Assembly (NCBI RefSeq): GCF_000381825.1 | Contig: NZ_KB907126.1 | Location: 42,660-106,659, forward strand | Length of the DNA: 64,000 nt | Direction of reading: 5' to 3' | From: Thioalkalivibrio sp. ALJT | GTDB taxonomy: Bacteria; Pseudomonadota; Gammaproteobacteria; Ectothiorhodospirales; Ectothiorhodospiraceae | Shown here: piece after piece, positions 54,942 through 63,810 of the stretch | Numbering within the stretch: position 1 is the stretch's first letter | Layout of the letters: every line of letters begins with the position of its first letter | The notes under the pieces: model-generated | Told to the model about the DNA's origin: nothing | What the model saw: only the letters and a program-made list of their open reading frames with translations | Databases searched by the model: none | Translations under genes and position numbers: made by a program

Positions 54942-57481
54942 CACGGCTGTTCCCTTAACGCCGGCACCAGCCGCATGCGCGCCATCCGCCACGCCGGGAT
55001 GGCCGAGGCCAGCAATGCCGCTCCGATCCCCAGCAGCACGGTCTCGCCCACCTCGCCCCAGGGCAGACGCAGGTCCATCCCCCAGCCGAAGGCCTCGCGG
55101 TTGATCACCTCGATCAGTATCCAGCCCATACCCAGCCCCAGCGGGATCGCGGCCAGCGCCGCAAAGCCCCCCAGCACCGCGCCCTGAAACACCACCAGCC
55201 CGCGCACCCCGCCGGGCAGCAGGCCAAGGCTGCGCAGCGTCGCAAATTCGCGCGCGCGTTCCATCTGCAGCGCCATCAACGCCCCGAAGATCGCGATGAA
55301 CGCCACCAGCAGCGTGATCACCCGTAGCAGGTGGGTGATCGCAAAGGTACGGTCAAAGATGGCCATGGATTCCTGCTCGATATCGCCGGGGCGTGTCACC
55401 ATGGCCGCCGTCTCGCGCTCCGCCAGCCAGGCCTCCAGACGCTCGATCGCCACGTCGGCATCCGCGCCCTCGGGCAGACGCAGGCCAAAGGAGCCCACCC
55501 CCTCGGCACCGGGCGTGCCCGCGTAGAACCGCTGGGTCAGCATCAGCACCGTGCCCTGCGGACTGCCATAGTCGCGATAAACCCCCGCCACCTCGAATAC
55601 CCGTCGTCCATCCTCCACGCGGATCTCCAGCCGATCCCCCACGGCCACATCGTGATGGGCGGCAAAGGGCTCGGTTACCAGCACCGCATCACGCTCGCGC
55701 AGGCGCCGATCCAGTGCCTCGGTCGGCCCCTCCGCCCGCAGCAGCGGCAGATCGTCCAGCCAGGCCGGATGCGGCGCCACCACATAGAGCTCGATCATCC
55801 CGACATCACTGGGCGTGTCCTGGCTGGAGCCGGTGCTGACCGACTCCGCGGCGGCAATCCGGGCCAGGGCCTGCCCCCACTCCGCCGGCAGGCGCGCCCC
55901 GCTGCGCGCCGCGGCCGGGGCCACCGGCACCACGTACACATCCGAGGTCAATGCCTGCCCCAGCCACTGTTCCACACTGTCGCGAAAGCTGCCCACCATC
56001 ACCGACACGCTGATCGCCGCTGCCAGGGCCAGGGTCAGCGCGGAGGTAGCCGGTGCACTGCGCGACAGGCTCCGCTCCAGGCTGCGGACGCCGATACGGG
56101 GCAGCGTCTGCCCGCGCCCCAGCCGTGCCAGCCCCCGCAGGGCCGCGGCCAGCACCAGCGGCAACAGCAACACAAAGCCGGTAATCAGCAGAAACAGCCC
56201 GACAAAGCTGGCCACCAGCCCACCGGCCCCGAGCCGCAGTACCACGCCACCCGCCGCCAGCAACACGAGCGCCGCCACGGCCAGCCCGAGCAGGCCCCGG
56301 CGCGCCCGCCGCTCCAGCCGTCCGCGGCCAAGACGGCCGGGGCTGGCCACCCGCGCGGCCTCCCAGGCCGGCGCCAGTGCCGCCAGCAGCGACAGCCCAA
56401 CCCCCAGCGCGATCACCGCCAGCAGCGCCAGCGGCCGCGGCGCCACCTCGGTGACCGCCACCACAAAGAAATGGTCCGTCATCGTCTGCGCCACCTGCCC
56501 GACCAGCACCTGCGCCAGCCCGATCCCGAGCAATACCCCCAGCAACGTGCCGATCACCCCCACCAGCAGGGCCTCCAGCATCACCACGCCGAACAACGCC
56601 CGCCGCCCGGCCCCGACCAGACGCAGGCTGGCGAGCACCTCGCGGCGGCGCAGCACGGCGAATGTCTGGGTGTTGTAGATCAGAAAGGCCGCGATCAACA
56701 GCGCCAGCAGGCTCATCGCCGTCAGGTTGATGCGAAAGGCCTGCGCCAGCTCGCGCGAGGCCTGGTCACGCGCCGCAACCGGCACCAGTTCCAGCCCATC
56801 GGGCAACTGCTCCGCAAGGGTTTCAAGCGCGGCGTCATCCAGGCTCACGTCGATGCGATCCAGCCGTCCCTGCCGGCCGAGCAGGGTCTGTGCGGTCGCG
56901 ATATCCGTGACCCAGAGCGAAGCGCCCTCGCCATCCACATCCGTCGCCGCCTCATCACCCTCCGCCGCGCGGTCCAGCAGCGTCACCGCAAAACGCCCGG
57001 CGGCCGACTCGAGTATCAGACGGTCCTCGTGCTCCCGCCCGGCATCTGCCCACCAGCCCCGCGGCGGCAGGATCGTCCCCGGCTCGGTCACCAGCCGCTG
57101 CACCGGGGCATCCCCGATATCCGAGGCCACCCCGCGGAACGCGCCCTCGGCCAGGGGATCGACCCCCAGCACATAAATCGTGCGCCCGTCCGGCAGCCGC
57201 GCCGGCCCCTCCACGATGGGCGCGGTCGCACGCCAGCCAGCCAGACGCAGGTCCCGGTAATGCGTCTCCGCAAAGCCCCCGGCCGGCCCCAGAATCTGGT
57301 GGGTCGCCGTTCCCGCCACCTCGTCCATGGAGCGATCGAACGCCTGCTGCGCCGACTGGTTGGCCAGATCCACGGCCAGCACCACAGCCACGGCAATCAC
57401 CACCGCCACCAGCGTCAGCAACCGCTGCAACGGGCGTCTGCGCCAGTCGCGCAGCCAGGCATGGACCAGAGATCGACTCAT
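54941..57481 (-). CDS. FtsX/MacB-type ABC transporter permease (AttFG-like)
   Basis: An 846-residue permease with the duplicated FtsX layout: one N-terminal helix (RLLTLVAVVIAVAVVLAVDL), a large extracytoplasmic domain, three helices (near 270-420), a hydrophobic central segment, a second large domain and three C-terminal helices. The ATG at 57481 (MSRSLVHAWLRDW) is chosen; upstream sequence is a repeat remnant. It works with the ATPase upstream and the AttH-like lipoprotein downstream. Substrate unknown, probably lipid- or lipoprotein-linked. Confidence 0.88.
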   Translation of the reverse strand: MSRSLVHAWLRDWRRRPLQRLLTLVAVVIAVAVVLAVDLANQSAQQAFDRSMDEVAGTATHQILGPAGGFAETHYRDLRLAGWRATAPIVEGPARLPDGRTIYVLGVDPLAEGAFRGVASDIGDAPVQRLVTEPGTILPPRGWWADAGREHEDRLILESAAGRFAVTLLDRAAEGDEAATDVDGEGASLWVTDIATAQTLLGRQGRLDRIDVSLDDAALETLAEQLPDGLELVPVAARDQASRELAQAFRINLTAMSLLALLIAAFLIYNTQTFAVLRRREVLASLRLVGAGRRALFGVVMLEALLVGVIGTLLGVLLGIGLAQVLVGQVAQTMTDHFFVVAVTEVAPRPLALLAVIALGVGLSLLAALAPAWEAARVASPGRLGRGRLERRARRGLLGLAVAALVLLAAGGVVLRLGAGGLVASFVGLFLLITGFVLLLPLVLAAALRGLARLGRGQTLPRIGVRSLERSLSRSAPATSALTLALAAAISVSVMVGSFRDSVEQWLGQALTSDVYVVPVAPAAARSGARLPAEWGQALARIAAAESVSTGSSQDTPSDVGMIELYVVAPHPAWLDDLPLLRAEGPTEALDRRLRERDAVLVTEPFAAHHDVAVGDRLEIRVEDGRRVFEVAGVYRDYGSPQGTVLMLTQRFYAGTPGAEGVGSFGLRLPEGADADVAIERLEAWLAERETAAMVTRPGDIEQESMAIFDRTFAITHLLRVITLLVAFIAIFGALMALQMERAREFATLRSLGLLPGGVRGLVVFQGAVLGGFAALAAIPLGLGMGWILIEVINREAFGWGMDLRLPWGEVGETVLLGIGAALLASAIPAWRMARMRLVPALREQP

Positions 57482-57483
57482 CA

Positions 57484-57665
57484 ATGCCCGGGCTCGCGTT
57501 GATACACCGGGTTTTCCGCGGCGAGGCGCGACGCGCAGAGGGACCTCGCACTGCTCTCCCGTTCCGGATGGAATCGGGACGTCCCTCCGGACCCGGCAAC
57601 CTGCGGGGCCAGGCCCGGGGCGGCGGTCCACCCGCTTTTGAGCACAACGGCAAGCGGACTCATTG
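57484..57665. repeat. Degenerate MITE-like insertion within ABC operon
   Basis: About 180 bp between ATPase and permease genes share blocks with the sdh-operon MITE (CGGGTTTTCCG...GAGGCGCG and CCACCCGCTTTTGA...AACGGC). Ends are eroded and no coding frame is supported. It separates genes that are normally adjacent. Confidence 0.5.
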
Positions 57666-57689
57666 CAGCGTCATTCCCGCGGCGCGGTC

Positions 57690-58397
57690 TCATCGCGCCG
57701 AGGCCCTTGCAGCAAGATCCTGAAGCTGGCCATCCTGCATGCGCAGCACCCGGTCCAGACGCGCGGCCAGAGCGTCGCTGTGGGTGACCAGCAGCAGGGC
57801 GCAACCGGTCGCGCGCACCTGCTCCAGCAACAGGGCAAACACCGCCTCGCCGGTGCGCGAGTCCAGGTTGCCCGTCGGCTCATCCGCCAGGATCAGCGCC
57901 GGCCGATGCACCAGCGCCCGCGCGATCGCCACGCGCTGCTGCTCGCCACCGGAAAGCTGCTCCGGCTCGCGCCCTTCCTTTGCCCCCAGACCCACGGCCG
58001 CCAGCTGCGCCCGCGCGCGTTCGCGGCGCTGCGCGGCACCCAGGTCGGTTGCCAGCTCCAGCGGCAGCATCACGTTCTCCAGCGCCGTCAGCGTCGGGAT
58101 CAGATGAAACGACTGAAACACAATCCCCACCTGCACGCGCCGCAACCGCGTCCGCGCCGCCTCATCCAGTCCCGCCAGCGCCTGCCCGGCCAGGCGGACC
58201 GTGCCCGCGTCCGCCGGCTCCAGCCCCGCAGCCAGATGCAGCAGCGTGGACTTGCCCGAACCACTCTCCCCGACGATCGCCACACGCTCGCCCGCAGCCA
58301 GATCGAGATCCACACCCTGCAGCACCCGCCCCTCACCCGGGTAACCAAACCCCAGACCCGCCAGCGACAGCACCACCCCCGAACCCCGTTGCACCAT
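57690..58397 (-). CDS. LolD/MacB-type ABC transporter ATPase (AttE-like)
   Basis: A 235-residue ATPase; ATG at 58397 (MVQRGSGVVLSL). Walker A is GESGSGKST, signature LSGGEQQRVAIARA, Walker B LILADEPTGNLDS, switch LLVTHSDALAA. The VGIVFQSFHLIPTLTALENVMLP segment is typical of the LolD/MacB class. First gene of the leftward Att-type operon. The longer open frame upstream reads through a REP element and is not used. Confidence 0.92.
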   Translation of the reverse strand: MVQRGSGVVLSLAGLGFGYPGEGRVLQGVDLDLAAGERVAIVGESGSGKSTLLHLAAGLEPADAGTVRLAGQALAGLDEAARTRLRRVQVGIVFQSFHLIPTLTALENVMLPLELATDLGAAQRRERARAQLAAVGLGAKEGREPEQLSGGEQQRVAIARALVHRPALILADEPTGNLDSRTGEAVFALLLEQVRATGCALLLVTHSDALAARLDRVLRMQDGQLQDLAARASAR

Positions 58398-58684
58398 CAC
58401 ACCCACCTCCGCCGCTACCCCAATCACCACCCCAACCCCCACACCCCCGCAGGAGCCTGCTTGCAGGCGAAGCCCCCGCCTCCGCCAGAACCAACCCCGG
58501 CAGGGGCTTCGCCGCCAGGGCGGCTCCTGCAACACCACCCTGTTCCGCACGCCGACGTGGGGACATCTGGCGGACATCTGCAAGCAAACAACCGCACACA
58601 ACCCCGCCCTCGCAGGCCGGCGCACAGCCAGTCCTCAACCGACCATGAACAATAGATGAATGTTTCAGAATCCGGCCCAAGCGG
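58398..58684. repeat. Gap with REP/BIME-like element
   Basis: Between the divergent ABC ATPase and mgtE promoter. The repeat at about 58448-58532 joins a GCAGGAGCCTGCTTGCAGGC palindrome to the second REP type (GGCTTCGCCGCCAGGGCGGC). No gene is supported. Confidence 0.75.
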
Positions 58685-58712
58685 TTGATTGCGGGCTGGC
58701 ATCCGTTAGAAT
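58685..58712 (+). promoter_or_regulatory. Sigma-70 promoter of mgtE genes
   Basis: TTGATT (58685-58690) and TAGAAT (58707-58712) are separated by 16 bp. The site lies 257 bp before the first mgtE ATG, implying a long leader. Confidence 0.7.
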
Positions 58713-58718
58713 AAACGA

Positions 58719-58969
58719 CCATCTTCACACTCGGGAACGCGCCTTGAAACCTCGAACACGCAGACGATCTATCCGCGCCTAACGGCAAGCGCCCGTTCTC
58801 GAACCGGTCGTTTTCCGTCAGGCCTCTTTGATCAAAAGAGCCGGAAATGGCCGGGCCCCCGCCCGATCCAAACCGGACCCAGTGTTTCCCTAAACACCGC
58901 ATCCGAGCGGCAACTGGCAGGGCTCTTTATCCAGCCGCCAGCCCCGCCGATGACCGCCGGGAGAAAGGC
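58719..58969 (+). promoter_or_regulatory. Long structured leader of mgtE
   Basis: A 250-nt untranslated leader with several stems, for example GGCTCTTTTGATCAAAGAGGCC on the opposite strand (58829-58852 region) and GGCCGGGCCCCCGCCCGA. It contains a MITE-end-like CAGTGTTTCCCTA. No known magnesium riboswitch (M-box) core was recognised, though a role in magnesium control is possible by position. Confidence 0.35.
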
Positions 58970-60328
58970 ATGGATTCGCATCTGGAACAATCCATCATCG
59001 AGCTGAAGGAACTGCTGCGCCTGGACGAGCGCACCGACATCCAGGAACTGCTCGACTACATGCGCGTGCAGGATATCGCGCACGCACTGATGGAGGTGGG
59101 CGAACACGACCTGGGTGTCGTGTTCAACCTGCTGGAGCCCGGCCGCAAGGCGGATGTCTTCTCCTACCTCGAGACCCCGCACCAGATGCGACTGCTGGAG
59201 GCCTCGCCGAGGGACGACGCCCGCTTCATCCTCTCCGAGATGGACGCGGACGACCTGACCGGCCTGCTGCAGACGCTGGACCCGGAGACCCTGCGCGCTT
59301 ACCTGCGGCTGCTGCCCTTCCGCGCCATCCGTCGCGCCCTCAAGCAGCTCAACTACCCGGAAGACTCCGCCGGTCGCGTGATGTCCCCGGATGTGGTCGC
59401 GGTCGATCCCGACTGGTCGCTGAGACGGGCGCTGGCCTTCATCCGCCGCAATGCGGACGAACACTCGAACAACGTGATCTTCGTGGTCGATCAGGACCGC
59501 GTGCTGCTGGCCGCGGTCCCGATTCGCCACTTCCTGCGGGCCGCGTCGGACCGCCCGGTACGCGAACTGCTGAGCGACGCCGACCCCATTACCATCGGCG
59601 TGTCCGAATCGGCCGTCGAGGCCGCGCGCAAGATCCAGCACTACGACCTCGAGACCCTGCCGGTGGTCGGCGAGACCGGCGAGCTGCTGGGGGTCATCAC
59701 CGTCGACGACGTCATGGACGTGCTGGAGGCCGAATCCACCGAGGACTTCCACAAGATCGGCGCGGTCGGCACCCTCCCACTTTCACCGCAGGATGCCAGC
59801 CCCTTCCTGCTTTACCGCAAGCGTGTCGGCTGGCTACTCGGACTGGTCGCCTTCAATACCATCGGCGCGCTGATGATCTCGCAATACGAAGAGGCCATCG
59901 AGGCCCTGGTAGTGCTGGTCTTTTTCCTGCCCCTGATTGTCGACTCCGGCGGCAACGCCGGCGCCCAGAGCGCCACGCTGATGGTGCGCGCCCTGGCCAC
60001 CGGCGAGGTCACATCCAGGGACTGGCTGCGACTGTGGGGCAAGGAACTCGGCGTCGCCGTCGGCATCGGCGTGACCATGGGACTGGCGGTATCGGTCCTC
60101 GGCCTCTGGCGCGGCGGGGCCGACATCGCCCTGCTGGTCGCCATCGCAATGACGCTGATCGTCGCGTTCGCCAGCATGGTCGGCATGCTGCTGCCGTTCA
60201 TCCTCAACCGCATGAAGCTGGACCCGGCCACCGCCAGCGTGCCGCTGATCACCGCCATCGCCGACCTCGGCGGCATCATGATCTATTTCTCCCTGGCCGT
60301 GGCGCTGCTCGGCCTGGCCACGCCGTAG
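58970..60328 (+). CDS. mgtE: Magnesium transporter MgtE, first copy
   Basis: A 452-residue MgtE. The ATG at 58970 (MDSHLEQSIIEL) has GGGAGAAAGG upstream. The acidic N-domain (about 1-130), two CBS domains (about 130-260), a plug helix and five C-terminal helices are visible. The pore signature is LPLIVDSGGNAGAQSATLMVR; MDVLEAESTEDFHKIGA is the CBS/plug junction. It imports Mg2+ and is gated by cytoplasmic Mg2+. Second copy follows 13 bp later. Confidence 0.95.
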   Translation: MDSHLEQSIIELKELLRLDERTDIQELLDYMRVQDIAHALMEVGEHDLGVVFNLLEPGRKADVFSYLETPHQMRLLEASPRDDARFILSEMDADDLTGLLQTLDPETLRAYLRLLPFRAIRRALKQLNYPEDSAGRVMSPDVVAVDPDWSLRRALAFIRRNADEHSNNVIFVVDQDRVLLAAVPIRHFLRAASDRPVRELLSDADPITIGVSESAVEAARKIQHYDLETLPVVGETGELLGVITVDDVMDVLEAESTEDFHKIGAVGTLPLSPQDASPFLLYRKRVGWLLGLVAFNTIGALMISQYEEAIEALVVLVFFLPLIVDSGGNAGAQSATLMVRALATGEVTSRDWLRLWGKELGVAVGIGVTMGLAVSVLGLWRGGADIALLVAIAMTLIVAFASMVGMLLPFILNRMKLDPATASVPLITAIADLGGIMIYFSLAVALLGLATP

Positions 60329-60341
60329 GGAAAGGAAAACC

Positions 60342-61700
60342 ATGAGCCCGACCGACGACGACATCCAGACCCTGCCGCAGACGCTCACGACCGCGCTGGA
60401 GCAGCCCGCCAACGAGGCCCTGGAGGGCCTCTGCGACGCCCATGCCGGCGCCGACCTCGCGGACGCGCTGGAGGCCCTGCCCGAGGAGCGGATGCTGGAT
60501 TTCTTCCGGCGCCTGGACATCGCCTGCAGCGCCGATGTCTACGCCCACCTGGAGCCCGATCACCAGACGCGCGTACTGCACGCGCTCGACGAAGACCATG
60601 CCAGCCGGCTGATGTCCGCACTCTCCTACGACGATGCCGCCTCGGTCATCGAAGGGCTCGAGGACGACCACGCCGAATCCCTGCTGGAGACCCTGCCGGA
60701 CGACGACCAGGAGGCCCTGGAAACCCTGCTCGGCTTCCCCGAGGAAAGCGCCGGGCGCCTGATGACGCCCGAATACGCCACCGTGCAGCCGGACTGGTCT
60801 GTCGCCGCGGCCATGGACCACCTGCGCGAACAGCACGAACTCGCGGAAACCGTCAACACCATCTTCGTGACCACGCCAGAAGGCGAACTGCTGGGCTGGG
60901 TGCGCCTGAAGGAACTGCTGCTATCACGCCCCAGCCTTCAGGTGCATGAACGCATGCACACCGATGTCGTCAGCATCGGCGCCGAAGAAGACCGCGAAGA
61001 GGCCGCCCACCGCATCGGCCACTACGACCTCGACGTCCTCCCCGTGGTCGACGACAACGGCCACCTGCTCGGCATCATCACCGTGGACGACGTGATGGAC
61101 GTCCTGCGCGCCGAGACCACCGAAGACTTCCACCGCATGGCCGCCGTCGGCGACATGGTGCTCTCCCTGCGCGACGCCAGCATGAGCCTGCTCTACCGCA
61201 AGCGCATCGGCTGGCTGCTGATCCTGGTCGCGGTCAACATCTTCGCCGGTGTAGCCATCGCCCACTACGAGGCCGCGATCGAAGCCGTTGTCGCCCTCGT
61301 CTTCTTCCTGCCCATGGTCATCGCCTCCGGCGGCAACGCCGGCGCCCAGGCCGCCACCCTGGTGGTGCGATCGCTCGCAGTGAACGACATACAACTACGC
61401 GACTGGTGGCGCCTCGGCGGCAAGGAAGTCCTGGTCGCCACCGCGCTGGGCGTCACCCTCGCCGCCGCCATCTGGGTCTCCGGCAACTGGCTGGGCACCG
61501 TCGAGGTCGCCAACGCGATCGCCCTGGGCATGTTCTTCGTAATCGTCTTCGGCTCGCTGTTCGGCCTGTTCCTGCCGTTCGCCCTCACCCGCGTCGGTTT
61601 CGACCCGGCCGTGGCCAGCGCCCCGCTGATCACCTCCGTCATCGACATCGTCGGCATCCTCATCTACTTCGGCGTCGCCGTCGCCGTCCTCGGCCTCTGA
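60342..61700 (+). CDS. Magnesium transporter MgtE, second copy
   Basis: A second 452-residue MgtE-like protein with the same order of domains: acidic N-domain (ALEALPEERMLDFFRRL), CBS pair (YDLDVLPVVDDNGHLLGIIT), and pore segment LPMVIASGGNAGAQAATLVVR. It differs from copy one in the pore approach (IASGGN for VDSGGN). It is transcribed with the first copy and ends in the REP-like array. A duplicate with a different ion preference is possible but not shown. Confidence 0.9.
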   Translation: MSPTDDDIQTLPQTLTTALEQPANEALEGLCDAHAGADLADALEALPEERMLDFFRRLDIACSADVYAHLEPDHQTRVLHALDEDHASRLMSALSYDDAASVIEGLEDDHAESLLETLPDDDQEALETLLGFPEESAGRLMTPEYATVQPDWSVAAAMDHLREQHELAETVNTIFVTTPEGELLGWVRLKELLLSRPSLQVHERMHTDVVSIGAEEDREEAAHRIGHYDLDVLPVVDDNGHLLGIITVDDVMDVLRAETTEDFHRMAAVGDMVLSLRDASMSLLYRKRIGWLLILVAVNIFAGVAIAHYEAAIEAVVALVFFLPMVIASGGNAGAQAATLVVRSLAVNDIQLRDWWRLGGKEVLVATALGVTLAAAIWVSGNWLGTVEVANAIALGMFFVIVFGSLFGLFLPFALTRVGFDPAVASAPLITSVIDIVGILIYFGVAVAVLGL

Positions 61701-61985
61701 CCCGCCCTCTCTGCAGGAGCCTGCTCGCAGGCGCAGCCCCCGCCTTGTGCCAGATCAAGCGCGGGCAGGAGCTTCGCCACCAGGGCGGCCCCTGCAAAAC
61801 CATCCCAGCCCACACCCCCCGTAGGAGCCTGCTTGCAGGCGAAGCCCCCGCCCGCGCCAGACCAACCCCCGGCAGAAGCCTCGCCACCAGGGCGGCCCCT
61901 ACAACATCACCCCAACCCACACACCCCCGTAGAAACCTGCTTGCAGGCGAAGCTCCCGCCATCGCGTCATCCACCCCGCTGCGAC
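61701..61985. repeat. Tandem REP/BIME-like array
   Basis: Three alternating palindrome pairs downstream of mgtE. Type A cores (GTAGGAGCCTGCTTGCAGGC and variants) at about 61712, 61828 and 61928 alternate with type B (CTTCGCCACCAGGGCGGCCC) at about 61772 and 61876, linked by the CCCCCGCCCGCG spacer. It is not a CRISPR array: units are palindromic and spacers are repeats. Confidence 0.85.
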
Positions 61986-62145
61986 GAGGCGGCATCGCAC
62001 CGGTGACAACCCCCAAACCCAACCGACCACCCGCGTCACCCCGGGTGACCATTTTCGTCACCTTTGTCATCACCACCCAACGACACGCGACCGCAACCCA
62101 CCCCGAAACCGCACCATCACGCCCTGTCCAAAAGTAATAGGACAT
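61986..62145. other. Gene-free stretch before pilA promoter
   Basis: AC-rich sequence (for example CACCACCCAACGACACGC) without a supported gene. It may hold PilR-type binding sites for the sigma-54 promoter just downstream, but no clear motif was found. Confidence 0.4.
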
Positions 62146-62162
62146 CTGGCACGGGTATTGCT
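62146..62162 (+). promoter_or_regulatory. Sigma-54 promoter of pilA
   Basis: CTGGCACGGGTATTGCT is a perfect match to the sigma-54 consensus (TGGCAC, five bases, TTGCT). It lies 73 bp upstream of pilA, as expected for PilR-dependent pilin genes. Confidence 0.88.
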
Positions 62163-62234
62163 CGCACATCCAGTAGCTGCCCACGGGGCGGCCGGGCCAA
62201 GGCCCCGCTCAGATCACACGAAGGGAGTATGACC

Positions 62235-62681
62235 ATGCAGAAGAAAACCGCCCAACAGGGCTTTACGCTTATCGAACTGATGATCGTCGTGGCGATCATC
62301 GGGATTTTGGCGGCGATTGCGCTGCCGGCTTATCAGGACTACACGAATCGGGCGAAGGTCTCCGAAATTGTCCTTGCAGCTAGTTCAGCACGCACCTGCG
62401 TCAGTGAAATCCAGCAAGCGGGCGGAGATTCTTATGAAACATGTGGTGGAGACGATTTTGAATCAACCCAATACGTTGATACTTTAGTTGTCGCCGGTTC
62501 CGATGGAGATAATCCGGGCGAAATCGTCGCAACCGGACGGAACTTCCCTGGCGACACTCAGCCACAGGTCACGCTGCGTCCCGTATTCAACAGCGACGAA
62601 ACCGCTATTACCGAATGGTTGTGCGAAGCTACACCGTCGAATTGGGCCCCAGGCAGCTGCCGAGACGAATTGGGGGATTAA
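62235..62681 (+). CDS. pilA: Type IV pilin
   Basis: A 148-residue prepilin. The prepilin-peptidase site is [21 protein letters not shown], with glutamate 5 of the mature protein. The ATG at 62235 has GGAG 7 nt upstream (an ATG two codons earlier is too close). After the conserved helix the globular domain carries four cysteines (RTCVSEI, YETCGG, WLCEAT, GSCRDE), enough for two disulfides. The variable part is less GC-rich than its surroundings, as often in pilins under diversifying or transferred selection. Confidence 0.92.
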   Translation: MQKKTAQQGFTLIELMIVVAIIGILAAIALPAYQDYTNRAKVSEIVLAASSARTCVSEIQQAGGDSYETCGGDDFESTQYVDTLVVAGSDGDNPGEIVATGRNFPGDTQPQVTLRPVFNSDETAITEWLCEATPSNWAPGSCRDELGD

Positions 62682-62698
62682 GCAAGCATGGCGCCAAA

Positions 62699-62888
62699 GG
62701 GGACAGATTTATTTTCCCCTCCCCAAGCCCCGGCCTCGTGCCGGGGCTTTTTCGTTCCGGGCCCGTGGATCACCGAGTCGTGGCCGCCCCCCCAATGCCG
62801 GCATGAGGCCGGCGGCCTGGCCGTGAAGGACCAAGTGACTCGAAGCCCCCGCCCGCACCGGGCCGATCCGGCGCGGGCAGGGGCTTCG
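62699..62888. repeat. 190-bp direct repeat, copy 1 (after pilA)
   Basis: Starts 18 nt after the pilA stop with GGGGACAGATTTATTTTCCC, includes a terminator hairpin, and ends in a REP-like palindrome. The second copy begins at 63811 and is about 95 percent identical over 190 bp, with no length change. Confidence 0.88.
62725..62753 (+). terminator. Terminator after pilA
   Basis: AGCCCCGGC / GCCGGGGCT with a CTCGT loop followed by TTTTT. The same hairpin recurs in repeat copy 2. Confidence 0.88.
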
Positions 62889-63167
62889 CCTGCAAGCAGG
62901 CTCCTACGGGGGCCGTGCGGGCCGGGATGGTTTTGTAGGAGCCGCCCTGGCGGCGAAGCCCCTGCCTGAGGAGAAAGGAGAAATGGGGACAGATTGATTC
63001 TCCCTCCCCGGGATCGCCCTGCGGGAAGGATGCGTTCCACTGCGTCCACCCGCATCCCGGGGCGCCTCGCGGGTTGGCCACGTCGGCGCGGCGGGTCATA
63101 CGGCACACAACTCAGCGCACGACTCACTTCTTGACCATTGCACCTCACGGAACACGCCCAGCCATTC
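62889..63167. repeat. REP-like and GGGGACAG repeats before ccdAB
   Basis: Holds the end of a REP pair (GCAAGCAGGCTCCTAC, then GTAGGAGCCGCCCTGGCGGC, to about 62968) and a third, separate GGGGACAGATTGATTCTCCC motif at 62985-63009. The rest (63010-63167) shows no supported gene. Confidence 0.75.
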
Positions 63168-63196
63168 TTGATGCGCATAGTCACCGCGCATAAGAT
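63168..63196 (+). promoter_or_regulatory. Promoter of ccdAB
   Basis: TTGATG and TAAGAT are 17 bp apart. The spacer contains GCGCATAG and CGCGCATAAG half-repeats that could be the CcdAB operator. It is 34 bp before the ccdA ATG. Confidence 0.6.
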
Positions 63197-63229
63197 GTAC
63201 ACGAATATCCTTGGTATCAGGAGGTCTAC

Positions 63230-63478
63230 ATGAACCCCACCCCATACAAGGCAGACGCACCGCGCAAGGCGACCAACCTTAGCGTCAATACAGACCTTCT
63301 GGCCCAGGCGCGCGAACTCGGCATCAATCTCTCGGGCCTGTTCGAGGAATCGCTGGCGCGTGCCGTGCGCGACGCCCGCCGCGAGGCATGGCTGACCGAG
63401 AATCGGGAGGCCCTCGAAGAATACAACCAGCGCGTAGCCAAACAGGGCAGCTTTGGCGATCATATGCGTCGCTTCTGA
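63230..63478 (+). CDS. ccdA: Antitoxin CcdA
   Basis: An 82-residue CcdA-type antitoxin. The N-terminal ribbon-helix-helix part (KATNLSVNTDLLAQARELGINLSGLFEESL) binds DNA; the C-terminal part (REAWLTENREALEEYNQRVAKQGSFGD) is the disordered toxin-binding tail with the typical WLxENxxAL pattern. AGGAGG precedes the ATG. Its stop overlaps ccdB by one base (TGATG). Confidence 0.95.
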   Translation: MNPTPYKADAPRKATNLSVNTDLLAQARELGINLSGLFEESLARAVRDARREAWLTENREALEEYNQRVAKQGSFGDHMRRF

Positions 63479-63792
63479 TGGCGCAGTTTGCGGTACATCG
63501 CAACCCGGCCACCGCAACCGCGCGCTGGATACCCTATCTGCTCGTCCTTCAGAACGACCTGCTCTCCGAGCTGGACACGGTGGTGGTCGCGCCGCTCGTC
63601 TCCGCTGAAGCATTTGGTCGCCCCGCCCGCATCCTAAACCCGACCTTCACCATCGAGGGCCAACCGGTCGTACTGTCGACTGCTGAACTGGCCGGGGTTT
63701 CCCGCGATGCGCTTGGCGCCGAAGTCTTCAGCCTTGCCCACGAGCGAGACACCATCATCGCCGCTTGCGATTTCCTGCTCACCGGCATTTGA
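63478..63792 (+). CDS. ccdB: Toxin CcdB
   Basis: A 104-residue CcdB-type DNA gyrase poison, starting MAQFAVHRNPATATARWIPY with the SH3-like barrel pattern (LLVLQNDLLSELDTVVVAPL). The C-terminal helix (HERDTIIAACDFLLTGI) carries the family's ending that contacts gyrase, in the form xDFLLTGI. It is coupled to ccdA and sits between the two 190-bp repeats. Confidence 0.94.
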   Translation: MAQFAVHRNPATATARWIPYLLVLQNDLLSELDTVVVAPLVSAEAFGRPARILNPTFTIEGQPVVLSTAELAGVSRDALGAEVFSLAHERDTIIAACDFLLTGI

Positions 63793-63810
63793 CAAAAAGA
63801 AAAAGAAAAA

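Noticed and set aside
58719..58969. M-box magnesium riboswitch
   Set aside because: Position fits, but no conserved M-box core was recognised by eye; kept only as a structured leader.
61701..61985. Possible CRISPR array
   Set aside because: Repeats are palindromic, of two alternating types, with repeated rather than unique spacers; this is a REP/BIME-like array.
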